Both the position numbers and the translations under genes were made by a program. Below, in pieces: positions 25,017 through 36,583 of a stretch of 64,000 bases of DNA; the first letter of the stretch is position 1; every line of letters starts with the position of its first letter. The notes beneath the pieces were generated by a model. It saw only the letters and a program-made list of their open reading frames with translations. It did not search any database and was not told where the DNA came from. Origin of the DNA: Leucaena leucocephala (lineage: Eukaryota > Streptophyta > Magnoliopsida > Fabales > Fabaceae); assembly GCA_037074615.1 (NCBI GenBank), contig CM073536.1, forward strand, positions 3,663,001-3,727,000, given 5' to 3'.

Positions 25017-26060
25017 GAAAGGGAGAGAGAGTGTGTGCAAGCTAAGAGAAAGGGAAATAGAAGAAATAAAAGTCTGCTGTTGACAAAAGAAGCAGATGTT
25101 TATTGTAACCGTTTGATGATGCTGTCATGATGATGATATCTTTTTTTTTTTTTTTAAGAATTGAAATCATATTTATCAAGGACAACGACAAGGAGCCGCG
25201 TCACAAGAGTGTCCCTTGCCTTGAATTAGCGGGGTCAAAGAAAACAGCCATAAAATATGTATCAGGTTGACACAACATCTGAGTTATTGTTAATCAAAGC
25301 TGTACCTTCTTTTGTGTTCAAATGAATTTTATTCCTGCCAATCCTACTTACAGCATTCTCTTCACAATGGTAAATTTAGGCCCTGTGGACTCTGGTGCTA
25401 ATAAGCTCATGGTATATAAAGTAACGCTATCATGCAATCTATATAGTCAATCTTATTTTTTTTTTATAATTTTTTATGAATTAAAAAATATGAAAAATGA
25501 AGTTGGCTATTAAAACAGTAAAACAACCCAATACCAGTCGCATTTTATTCTAATTTCAAACAATTTATTTAGCATGAATATTTTAACTACATATCAATAT
25601 CAAACGTGAAATTCATAGAAACTTCTACTCTTCATATGCAACTCATTTTCAAACTTCATAGAGATTAACAAAGCTGTGTCCAAATTAATGTTTAATTTAA
25701 AAAAAAAACTCAGGCAAAGTTGTGTCCAAATTAATGTTTCTACAATAACTTCTATATATATTGAGTTTGATTAAATTCTAAAATTACACAGGAAATAATT
25801 GTAGTATCCAAGCAAGCTAGAGACTAAACTTATTAAAGAGTGTCTATTGATGATTAGTTCTAACGCAAATAATGGGGTGGAGAAGCGAGAAACACGTGAC
25901 TTTGACTAAGGACGGGTGTACATCTATAGACTGGCCTTGATGCCCAATGTCAACGTACGTGACAATGGATCTAAGACCGTTAAAAGTCAAGAATAAAACA
26001 GAAGTATGACAATTCAACGGTTCCAAGTTCCGTATCAATCATAGCCTCTGGAGACGGATA
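25017..26060. other. Intergenic region between the nucleotidase and MUSTANG-like genes
   Basis: The first part is the probable 3' UTR of the nucleotidase gene, including a T run near 25140-25155. The remainder is AT-rich and holds no supported gene. Short frames here have no recognisable features. Confidence 0.5.
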
Positions 26061-26074
26061 CTACGACGTCGTAG
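26061..26074. promoter_or_regulatory. 14-bp palindrome with a GACGTC core upstream of the MUSTANG-like gene
   Basis: CTACGACGTCGTAG is a perfect palindrome containing an ACGT core, the type recognised by plant bZIP factors. It lies about 190 bp upstream of the 5'-UTR splice donor at 26254, so it may be close to the promoter. Function is inferred only from the motif and its position. Confidence 0.3.
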
Positions 26075-26253
26075 GAGGCATACTTGCAGTTTCAATCCGC
26101 CCCTTCTTGCCGATATGGGCATGTGCTAGCGCCCAACGCTCTCTCCTATTGGTTCGGCCAGGCTGAGCAGAAAAGTCTCCAACTTTGGCGTCGAGGGAGA
26201 CCAAGCAGAAGAAAGCGGAACGTCTGAGGGGGTTGCATCAGTCTGGCTTTCCG

Positions 26254-26698
26254 GTAAGTATCTTCGTTTTGTTCCTTTTCGCTCCAGTTGATTAGGGTTA
26301 GTTTTCTGTTTTGTAATGATTATACTTACATCTGGAAGTTTTTAAGAACGCGGAGGGAAATTTTCGCTTTGGGGTTTTATCAGGAGGATAGAATTTTTTG
26401 TTTCTCGCTTGTTTTGTTTTAGTAGAAGGGAATTGATTTTTTAATTCGGAATTGTGTCATCAATCATATAATATGGTTTGTGTGGGTTTTACGTCTTAAA
26501 TGTTCATTTCTGTTTCTATACTGTGATACTGTGTAAGGATTAGGGATTCAGAGCAGTGAATGTAGGTCCGTTTTGTTTTCCTACGGCATTTGACGTTAGA
26601 GGTTCAAAATGTTGAATCTTCAGGGTTTGTCTCGCGTATGAAATTAAGCACTGAGAAATACGTTTGTCTTACTAGTGGTGTTCTTTTTTTGTTATTAG
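26254..26698 (+). other. Probable 5'-UTR intron of the MUSTANG-like gene
   Basis: A strong donor (CCG|GTAAGT) and an acceptor (TTATTAG|GC) place a leader intron ending 3 nt before the ATG at 26702. The interior is T-rich, as is usual for plant introns. Leader introns are common in plant housekeeping genes. No transcript is available to confirm it. Confidence 0.6.
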
Positions 26699-26701
26699 GC
26701 C

Positions 26702-29198
26702 ATGGCTACAAGAAAAGTTATAGCTATATGTCAATCAGGAGGTGAGTTTGTGACGAATAAGGATGGATCATTGTCATACAATGGGGGTGATGCCTATGCA
26801 ATAGACATCGATTCACAGACGGCATTGAGTGATTTCAAGTCTGAAGTAGCAGAAACGTTCAATTTTAATGTAGATACAATGCTCATCAAGTACTTCCTTC
26901 CTGGCAACAAGAAAACTCTAATTACCATATCAAAAGACAAGGATTTGCAACGGATGCTCAATTTCCTGGGTGATTCTGCCTCAGTTGATGTGTTCATCAT
27001 ATCAGAGGAAGCAGCAGCTCGGAATACATCTAATATGCCTGGTAGTAGGTAGTTATTCACAATTCTTGGTTGTCCATCTCTCCTTTTGTTTCCACCTGTC
27101 ATAAATTATTCTGTAGATCTATTTAGTCCATAGTTGCAGAAATCCAATCACATCTAGGTTTATGGCGTTAGAGATTCGTGCTTGTAATTTGTTGGAAGAC
27201 ATTTTCTTGCTTTTACTAGATGAATGGCCATAGGTATTCTGAAGTCATATTTGTTCCACTTGTATGTTTTAAAAAAGAATCTTATAGAATACTTGTCAGT
27301 GCAGGTCAAGCAGGACTACGGTGTCAGAAGCTGTTCCTGTTGCTGTCCCTGTTGATGTTCCGGTGGATACTGTCCATGACATTGAACAAATTGAGTGGGA
27401 TGTGAATGATCGAGGTCCTTTATCTTGTATACCAGCTTGTGCCTTGGATGACAGGCATCAAAAAGCTGCTCAGCAGTGGGAAAATACCATCACTGGTGTG
27501 GATCAAAGGTTTAATAGTTTTAGTGAATTCCGAGAAGCATTGCATAAATACTCTATTGCCCATGGGTTTGCTTACAGATATAAAAAAAATGACAGTCATC
27601 GTGTCACTGTGAAATGTAAGTCTCAAGGTTGCCCTTGGAGGATCTATGCATCAAGGCTGACCACCACCCAATTGATTTGCATCAAGAAAATGAACATAAA
27701 ACATACTTGTGAGGGGGCTGCTCTAAAAGCTGGGTATCGAGCAACTAGGGGTTGGGTGGGAAGTATCGTCAAAGAGAAACTAAAAATCTCCCCTAACTAT
27801 AAGCCAAAGGATATTGCTGATGACATAAAACGTGAGTATGGGATTCAGTTAAATTATTCTCAAGCTTGGCGTGCAAAAGAGATTGCTAGAGAGCAGCTAC
27901 AAGGCTCCTATAAAGAGGCATATACTCAGCTTCCATTTTTCTGTGAGAAGATAAAAGAGACTAATCCTGGGAGTTTTGCAACATTTACAACTAAAGAGGA
28001 CTCAAGCTTTCATCGTCTCTTCATATCATTTCATGCCTCAATATCTGGTTTCCAGCAAGGTTGTCGTCCTCTCCTTTTTCTTGATAGTACTCCTTTAAAC
28101 TCAAAGTACCAAGGGGATTTATTGTCTGCAACAGCTGCAGATGGGAATGATGGCATCTTTCCTGTAGCCTTTGCTGTTGTAGATGCTGAGACTGAGGATA
28201 ACTGGTATTGGTTTCTGCAGGAGCTAAAATCAGCACTATCAACATCCGAGCAAATAACATTTGTTGCAGATTATGAGAAAGGTTTAAAAAGATCACTGGC
28301 TGAGATATTTGAAAAATGCTACCACAGTTATTGTTTGCGTCACCTGGCTGAAAAACTGAACAAGGACTTGAAAGGTCAGTTCTCTCATGAGGCAAGACGC
28401 TTCATGGTTAATGACCTTTATGCTGCTGCTTATGCACCCAAAATGGAGGCTTTTGACCACAGTATTGAGAACATTAAAGGTATTTCTCCTGAAGCCTATA
28501 ATTGGGTCATGCAAAGTGAGCCTGAGAACTGGGCAAATGCATTTTTTGCTGGAGCTAGGTATAATCATCTAACATCTAATTTTGGACATCAATTCTACAG
28601 TTGGGTGTCAGAGGCGCATGAATTGCCAATTACTCAAATGATTGATGTATTACGAGGAAAGATGATGGAAGCAATTTATACGCAACGTGTGGAGTCCAAT
28701 CAATGGATGACAAAATTGACCCCATCCAAGGAGGAAATGATTCAAAATGAATCTTTAGTTGCACGGTTATTTCAGGTGTTGCGCTTACAGGGTAGTACAT
28801 TTGAGGTCCGTGGAGAATCTGTAGAGATTGTTGATGTTGACCATTGGGATTGTAGCTGCAAGAAATGGCAAATTTATGGGCTGCCTTGCTGTCACGCCGT
28901 CGCTGTCATTGAATGCATTGGCAGAAACCCATATGATTATTGTTCCAGATACTTCTCTGTTGAGAATTACCGGTTAATATATGCAGAATCTATTCATCCT
29001 GTACCAAGTGTAGACAGACCAGTCTGTGATTCAAACACAATAGTAACTGTAACCCCTCCGCCTACTAAGCGACCTCCAGGTCGGCCAAAGATGAAGCAGG
29101 CAGAATCAGTAGACATAATTAAACGTCAGCTGCAATGCAGTAATTGCAAGGGACTTGGCCACAATAAAAAAACGTGCAAATTATTGTTAGAAGCATGA
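26702..29198 (+). CDS. MUSTANG-like domesticated Mutator transposase with PB1 domain, 746 aa
   Basis: Coding exons 26702-27048 and 27305-29198. Order of domains: PB1 at about residues 5-105 (SGGEF..., then IDSQTALSDFKSEV and TISKDKDLQRML); a MuDR N-terminal-type DNA-binding region; MULE transposase core with Asp376 (LFLDST) and Asp438 (VADYEKG); SWIM zinc finger with Cys632, Cys634, Cys644 and His646; a basic RPPGRPK AT-hook-like stretch; and a CCHC knuckle at 727-740. This layout, with PB1 added to a MULE core, is that of the MUSTANG-B genes, which plants took from Mutator transposons and kept as cellular genes, probably as DNA-binding regulators. I see no flanking terminal inverted repeats. 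At the position expected for the third catalytic acid (TSN-x2-E) the sequence reads TSNFGHQ, so it is probably not an active transposase. The upstream neighbour is the nucleotidase, same strand. Confidence 0.92.
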
Positions 29199-29781
29199 TA
29201 GGATTTTATATGGTAGTCCACTCTCTCTGTGTACATGCTTCCTTTGCATGTGTCTTTGAAATTAATTTATGACTTTTATGCATGTAAGCAAGTTGCCAAG
29301 CTAGACTTTAGAACAGAATTACCGATATGAATTCACATACCTACACATTTCTGTCCTAATTGTCACTGTTTGCTGTCAATGTAAGAGTAAAGAATGTAGC
29401 CGTGAAGGATAATCATGCCCTTTGCATCAAAATATGTAATACATTCATCACTCTCTGATAGATTGTGTGCATATCGGCATTGTATAGTTGAATGGTTCAA
29501 CTGGGAATTTCAGATGCTATATAAACTGAAATAGTTTTTTGGCACAGGGAATATTTATCGAAGCATAATGCTCTACACGCCATGAGTGATGAAATCAACA
29601 ATGGAAGAATTGAACACGAAAAGGACATAGTTTAGTTGCTGGTTTGGTTTTATGACAATCTTCAAATTCATCTGCTGGCTATGCGCAGATTGTCGGATTG
29701 AGACTCTAGAAAGGTGTTCTTCATTCTCAGAAGTCGCTTGACCCTGTCTGGCTGAGATTTAATAACTTACTTTTGATAAGG

Positions 29782-29812
<31 letters not shown>

Positions 29813-30660
29813 TGTGATACTACCAAGGAAGAACCTAGACCACGAGTTACAGTGCAGCCATTTCTTGTTTCTAATTTTTATTTGCACTTTAAATTTATTG
29901 ATTCAATGAAAAGCTCGTTGTCTCTGAAGATATGCTTATTATGTTTTGGGATTTGAAGCCTTGTCAATCTTCAAATTTGGAGTAGGTTTAGCATGTGATA
30001 TTTTATTAACCCCATTTTGAAATGCAAAATATGTTAATCATAGAGCTTTTCTGAATGATTTTGTAGGTATTTTTTAGATCATAGAAGCTTGTTTGTCCAG
30101 CCAAAGTTGAGACAGATGCCAAAGAATTGTTTTGATCCATATTATCTATCTTAATTCTTAATCTGATTCTTATATTTCAAAAAACTAGAAATATTTTGAT
30201 ATGCACCATAAAAATCTGAAACAGCTGAGCTATTCATTGTTACGAATAATGTAATTTTTGTTATATTTTATATTACTCTATCAACTCTTAATATATAATT
30301 TATTTAAGATTATATTAAAAAAATTAGTTAAGTTAATTAATATAGTATTTTTTTAAAAAAAATATGTTAATCATTTTTTTAACTTCTCCTCTCCTTTACT
30401 TGATTATTAATAGAGGTAATTTAAAAAAATTAATAAATATAAAAAATATATTTTATATTTATAATTAATTTTTTTCCTATTGTTAATTTTTTCCAGCTTG
30501 GACTATCGCCTAAGTTTCTCTAAACTTTTGGATTCATATTTTAGAATTGAAAATTTATTTAAGAAACTACAAAATAGAAGAAAAATGTAGACAAAAGAGA
30601 CTGAATAAAAAAGGTGATACTAATTAGTTGCAATTATCTATCTAAAAAATATAAGTAAAT
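29199..30660. other. 3' flank of the MUSTANG-like gene and AT-rich spacer
   Basis: It probably includes the 3' UTR. No supported coding sequence. It contains an AT-dinucleotide run at 29782-29813. Confidence 0.5.
29782..29813. repeat. (TA)n microsatellite
   Basis: An alternating TA run of about 32 bp with a single C interruption. Confidence 0.9.
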
Positions 30661-30908
30661 TAACGATAAAGGATTCAAATTGGCCGCTGAAGCAGAGCAG
30701 AAAAGTGCAAAGTCCTCAGTCCACAGCCACACACCATTGTTCTGTGCTGTGTCCCTACCTAGGATGAGTTAGTGACAAGCCCCACCAAAAATGGCCTCAA
30801 AACCCCCTGCACAGTGGGCCACCCCACAACCATTGTTTTGGGCCCACCATATAATATCACCTACCCCATTTCCCACATTTCCATAATAATTTAATCTATG
30901 ATTTGATT

Positions 30909-31091
30909 GATACTATTTTATTATAGTTCTAGTAACGGCGTTTATGGAGACATCCTAACTCTTAGGTATCTAGGTTTATGTCTGAGAGTAATAGACAGCT
31001 CACCTTACCTGACATTGGTATCGCCTAGAAGAAAGAGAGACTTCGTCGTACCTTTGAATTGTGGGTGCCCAACCCCTTTTTAAAAAAATTT
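30909..31091 (+). repeat. Unassigned dispersed repeat, copy A
   Basis: About 183 bp that aligns over its whole length with the segment at 32437-32625. Shared blocks include TTTTATTATGGTTC-like, TAGGTTTATG and TACCTTTGAATTGT-like sequence, then a T/A-rich tail. Both copies are in the same orientation. No open frame and no clear duplication of flanking bases. Confidence 0.6.
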
Positions 31092-32436
31092 ATAAATATA
31101 TATATACACACACTGTTAAATTCAATTCAAGTTCATGGTTTCTGAACATAGTAGCAAGCAGTGGACAAATTTAGCTTTCATATGCAGTGCGCAAATTTGA
31201 CCTCGACTTTCAATCATTGCTGCGCGCAAGTTTTATGGTGTTGAAATTAGCAGATAATGCTGCTGAGTTTTTACAGAAATTATTACATTTATTATCACTC
31301 GTTATCCCTTCATATCTCGAGATATATATTAATTTCTATTGTTATTTAAATAATTTTATTAAGTATTCTTTTCAATTATCTTTAGTCCCTTTTCAATGAC
31401 TTCGCTTACGTTTTATAACTGGTTTCAAGTCCAAATAAAGAACGAGAGTTATGTTAAGCTCCTAACCGTTAATGTAAAACTTTATTGAATCTATTATGAA
31501 CATTAATTAGCGAATAAATTTGACGAAGAGGATAATATAAATAAAAATGAAAAATGTGTAATAATTTTGGGAGGTATGAAAGCTGAAGAGAGCACGTGGT
31601 GGTGGTGGGCCACATGACATTATATAAGCAACAAAAAACATGTGAAGTAAAGCAAATCTCGTCTCTCTTTTGAGTCTTGCTTTCACTGTATATGGTCCAA
31701 GCCTGCACAACAACCAAAAAGGAGTAGTTGTAACAAATGTGGACTATATTGTCATTTAACAAAAAAAAAAAACATGTGGACAATTTTAGAGAAAGGTCTC
31801 GCTTTCACATTTATATCTTCTACTTCCGCGCACTTTTTTCTTCATAAGCCTGCCAACCCCGCTCTGGTCTTTTCATTTCCATCAATGTCCACACTCTATA
31901 TTTCTCCTCACTTTTGTGTCCCCTCATTTAGTTAATAACAATTTGGCTCATTTTCTGCAAAATTGTGAGTTTAAATTATTATTATTATTATTCAAAAATA
32001 TAAACACTGGAGCTCTCCTCCTACCCAACATATATAAAGTGGCTGTGGGTCATCCTAATTGTGACATTTTTAAAGTGCATGTGCTTATTTTGGTTCCCCC
32101 CTCTTCCCCCTTCTCCTTCAATTGTAATTTTTAATTTAATTTAAAAAATTATAATTTCGTCTTTATAATTCCTGATCATTTGCTGCAGTATTTTATCATC
32201 ATTTTCTGTAAAAAAAAATTGTATTCAAGTTCTACTAATTAATTCAAATTCAAGGCACATCAAACTCTAACTAAAAATAACCTCTTTCAATATACGTGTC
32301 TATATATGTAATTATCAGACTTAAATTTGAAAATTTATACCATCTTAAATGCCATGTAGAGGAGCTTGAAACTAATTAAACGTTCAACTAGTGAAAGGAG
32401 AATATATACAATTATTTAGAGTATATTCGATCTTTA

Positions 32437-32625
32437 GATAGTATCATTTTATTATGGTTCCAGTCGCAGTACTTAGAGAGACATTCTAATTTCTAGGTGT
32501 TTAGGTTTATGCCTAAAGGTACTAAACGGCTCGCTCTACCCGATATTAATATGACTTAAGAGAAAGAGATATTTTATCATGCCTTTAAATTGTAGGTAGA
32601 CCAATCTCTTTCTAAAATTTTTTTT
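32437..32625 (+). repeat. Unassigned dispersed repeat, copy B
   Basis: Second copy of the repeat at 30909-31091, diverged mainly by transitions (for example CTCGCTCTACCCGATAT here against CTCACCTTACCTGACAT there). It ends in an A/T-rich tail. The family is unknown to me. Confidence 0.6.
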
Positions 32626-34824
32626 TACTAAAAAAATTGTCACGTATGATGTAACTCTCGTATTTAATGTCACCTTGTCTACTATGTAAGATTTAGATAT
32701 CACATAAGTTGCCACATGTGTCTTTATAATTTTATTTTAGCTCTAAACGAAAGATCTTAATATACTTTATGTTATAAATTATAAATTTTTTCCCTTAAAT
32801 ATCCTTATCAACTATACATATTAAAGAAGATTTTTTTAATAGGAGTAATTTTTATATAAATGATTAAAAAATATAGTTTAGAGAAATCAAACATATTTTT
32901 TAAATAACTAACTCAATTAATTTTTTTAATTTTTATAATATTTATATCAAATGAATGGTTATTGAAGAGATGGACATAAATGAGGTGTCTATTGTTTGAT
33001 AATGAGGAGAGAAGAAGAGAGAAACAAGACCCTAAACGAAAGGGAATGGGTGGCTGATTATTGAGGATTTGGTTGCTTCGGAAAAAAAAAGAAGAGGACG
33101 GCAAACATAAGAAGATGCTGCTTTGCGTTGCGTGTCCTCTTCTATTATTGGCCTCCACCACTATCGCATTCCTTCATCCTTTGCATCATTTTTGGAGCAA
33201 CCAAGCAAATATAATAATATATATCACACTTTTTCAGTACGTCTAAATTGTGTTCAATTTTTATTTTACTAATTTTTTTTAAATAAATATTTTGATCATA
33301 AAAATTTAATCTAAACTAGTCAATTATTCGGATATCAAATAATATAATTTAAAGAAGGTATTAGATACCAATTGACTTAAAAGATTATCGAAGAAAATAT
33401 ATCACACTTTTTCTTCAATGCTGAAATTTAAAAAAAAAATGGCTGACTTGAGTTTTAACTTCTGATCAGACTAGGACAAGCCTCATATAGCACGTTCAAG
33501 GTATTTATTATATCCACTAAAATATTTCTGACATTATTATAAGTAACACGATTCAATTAAATCAGAGTCCTTGTGGGGCATATATAGGTGATAATCTTGA
33601 CCGATAGTAAATTATAGGAAATTAAATTGTTTAAGAATTATTTATCTGTTATGTTTGATTCAATATAATGGGCAAAATTGTCTTTAGGAAATTTAAAATA
33701 AGTCCGAGTAGTTACAAGACTAATTAATTATTTCTTAACAAATATTAGAAGGAAATTCTAAGATCACTGCAATCACGTTTTATGCTTGTGAGTTGTGACC
33801 TTTTCAGGCCAGTCGTCATAAAATAAGTTATCTTAAATATTAATTTTTTTGTCAAAATCTTAAATATTAATTATAACTCCAAGCTGTAGGAATCTTTAAG
33901 ATTATCCTAATCATGCTTTAGGTTTGCTAACACGCTGCTTCCCAATTCCCAATTTTTATCTCAATTATTATTATTGTCAAACTCCCCAACCCTTTTAAAT
34001 CAATCTGTTTTAAATCCCTTTAGGCATTGAAAATAATTTAATTTTTTATTGTAAAATTTGTAAGATTGGATTTTTTAATGTAGAGGCCATCTTTTTGTAA
34101 CAAGTAATTGTTTTTATCATTCTTCTTGCAACAAAGTAATATGTAACAAAAAATTGAAAATCAATTGGTCAGTCAACATGATCGTAAGCAGTCACGTTAT
34201 TTGTAAATTACGAATGGTTCCCTCCATTTTAGATTTTTACAGCTTAAACAAAGTTCCACGTTTGAAGTTAAATATATTATCATTTAGATATAAAAATTTC
34301 TAAGATTGGCGTGGGCGGTGCACAAAATAAGGAAGGATATGATGAAGTGTTGACCTTGATTAACGTAAACTGAATAGAAAATTGATGTTAGAGTTTGTCA
34401 TGGAATTTGGATACTACCTCTGCTTTTAAATATGTTAATTAGATAATTAATTTATATAAATTAATAAAATTATTTAAATTAATTATTTATAAATGAGTGT
34501 TAATTTTTTAAAAATATCAATTTATTCATTTATATTATAATTATAAATATCCTGTAGAAAGATCGGCATTGACGACATAAAATTATAAATAAAATTAAAT
34601 TTTAAACCTCATATTTATAAAAATATATATATATTATTAGAGTAACAAATTATTGCTAGTAATATTATAGTTACATGCGCAAATCTAGCTCAACTAGAAA
34701 GCGTGCACGTGTTCCAAGTATCTTAAGACGACGTCTCTTTAGTCTTTACTTTGACGCTTTCACTTCTTTTTTTTTTCCTCCATGTTTCTATTTTATCTAT
34801 TTTATTTGGATAAAATAGAATTTG

Positions 34825-35093
34825 ATATTTTAATTTTATTTTATATATATTTAATATTTTAATTTTATTTATGATATAATTTTATTTATAATTTTTTTAA
34901 TTTAGTATAATTTTATTCATAATTTTTTATTTGGTATAATTTTACTCATAATTTTATTTTTTAAGTATAAAAAATTATACTAAATTAAAAAATTATGAAT
35001 AAAATTATATTAAATTAAAAAAATTATGAATAAAATTATACTATAAATAATATTAAAATATTAATTATATATAAAAAATAAAATTAAAATATT
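34825..35093. repeat. Long AT-rich inverted repeat (foldback)
   Basis: Two arms of about 120 bp are inverted copies with high identity by eye, starting ATATTTTAATTTTATTTT and separated by a very short loop near 34965-34975. Inside each arm a short unit (TATAATTTTATTCATAAT-like) is repeated in tandem. The same internal unit is seen in the MITE at 51811-52117, so both probably belong to one non-autonomous family. Confidence 0.7.
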
Positions 35094-36561
35094 ATGTATA
35101 ATTTTATTTTTTATTTTTTTATCCTCAACTTATTGCCTGTTACATCAATTTAGTTAACGACGACGAGATGTAAGTTTTATCTATCTGAATTTTAATTCTA
35201 CTAGATACAATAAATCTTACAAGTCACGCGTCTCATAGTTTAGAGATTTTGTTGCAAATAAATCATAGTAAATAAATAAATAAATAAAATATTATTAAAT
35301 AAAAATACAATATATATCGTAAATTTTAGTTATTTAAAAGAGAAGGGAAATCTAAAATGATAAATGAAATTAATGAGTTTTGATAATAATTTGGATTTTA
35401 TGGACAATGATACTTTCATTTTCATCAACTCTTTTCTTAGTTACATTAATTTAGATGCTAGTAATGGTTGGTTCGTAATCGTATAGAATAAACTCGATAT
35501 TCAGGTAAAAAAAAAACTCGATATTTCTTAATAAAAGAAGCTGAGTCTTAAAATAAAATAAAAAATCAAAAGATCTGTCCATATTTAAATATGAATTGGT
35601 CGCTATCATCAAATTAATGTCATGTAATTATGGAAGAATACAATTTAAACAAGTTATGCCTTTTTGTACTGACAAGCAACCCCGAACAAAATTATTGGCA
35701 AATAATTACGGGAATAGAGTTTCATCTCTCATAGTATTAGTACCTACTTTCTCAATATAAAAAAATTATGTTAATTTAATTAGAAGCTTTAAATATATAT
35801 ATGTAGATAGATACAAATTATTTTCAAATAATACTCTTAAAAATTTGTATGGGAAATATGAACAAAACTTTCTGTAATTGACCTTTAATAAGGGCATAAG
35901 TGAAGAAAATCAATAAATGCTTTAGATGAAAGCAAACCGTTTATTATAATAAGGAACAAAATTACACTCCCATTTAATTAATCTGTATCTATCTACATAT
36001 TTTTCTTTGCAGAATCTTCTTTATCTCTATTATTTAATATTTTTTCCTCAAATTATTACTTTAATTAAATTCATAGTTTTTTCTCACTCTTTTTTTGCCT
36101 TGCATGCTCCATCCCTTTTAGGGGCATTTTAAAGAAAGTGACACATTTTTTTTATAATAATAAAAAATAATTAATTTTTTAATTTTTATAAATTAGTTCA
36201 TTACGTATCATATATTTATAACCCAAATGAGTAAAAAAATTGGCGTGGGCCAAAGAAGGATGAAGTGTTACGTTTTATTAACTTAAATTAATGATTAGAA
36301 ATTTGGAATGGAAGGGTTTGCCATAATGGAGTTGGCTCATTATATTAATATTTGTACCAGTTATATTAAATGCCCCATCACTTCGGCATTTATGACCTAA
36401 TTTTGTCATGTCCTTTCATCTTAAGACGATGTCGCTTTACTTTGATGCTTCCCTCTTTCAGCAATTTTCAGTATTCTACATAATTAACTAATTACTGTAA
36501 TGCTCGTATATATTATAATTATGATATAGTAAAAATAATTAATTGATTATTATTAGGGCAT

Positions 36562-36583
36562 ACATGCAAATATATTTGCATGT
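36562..36583. repeat. 22-bp perfect palindrome with two RY-type CATGCA motifs
   Basis: The sequence reads ACATGCAAATA followed directly by its own reverse complement, so CATGCA is present on both strands. CATGCA is the core of the RY element bound by B3 factors. No gene lies near enough to suggest a role. Confidence 0.6.

Noticed and set aside
28021..28568. Minus-strand frames of 91-124 codons
   Set aside because: Shadows of the MUSTANG-like coding exon.
30909..32625. LTR retrotransposon of the TRIM type
   Set aside because: The two direct repeats lack TG...CA ends, a primer-binding site and flanking duplications. Kept only as an alternative.
33061..33246. Short frame with hydrophobic MLLCVACPLLLLAS-like start, possible secreted peptide
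   Set aside because: No family recognised, no good codon or splice context, and it lies in gene-free AT-rich DNA.
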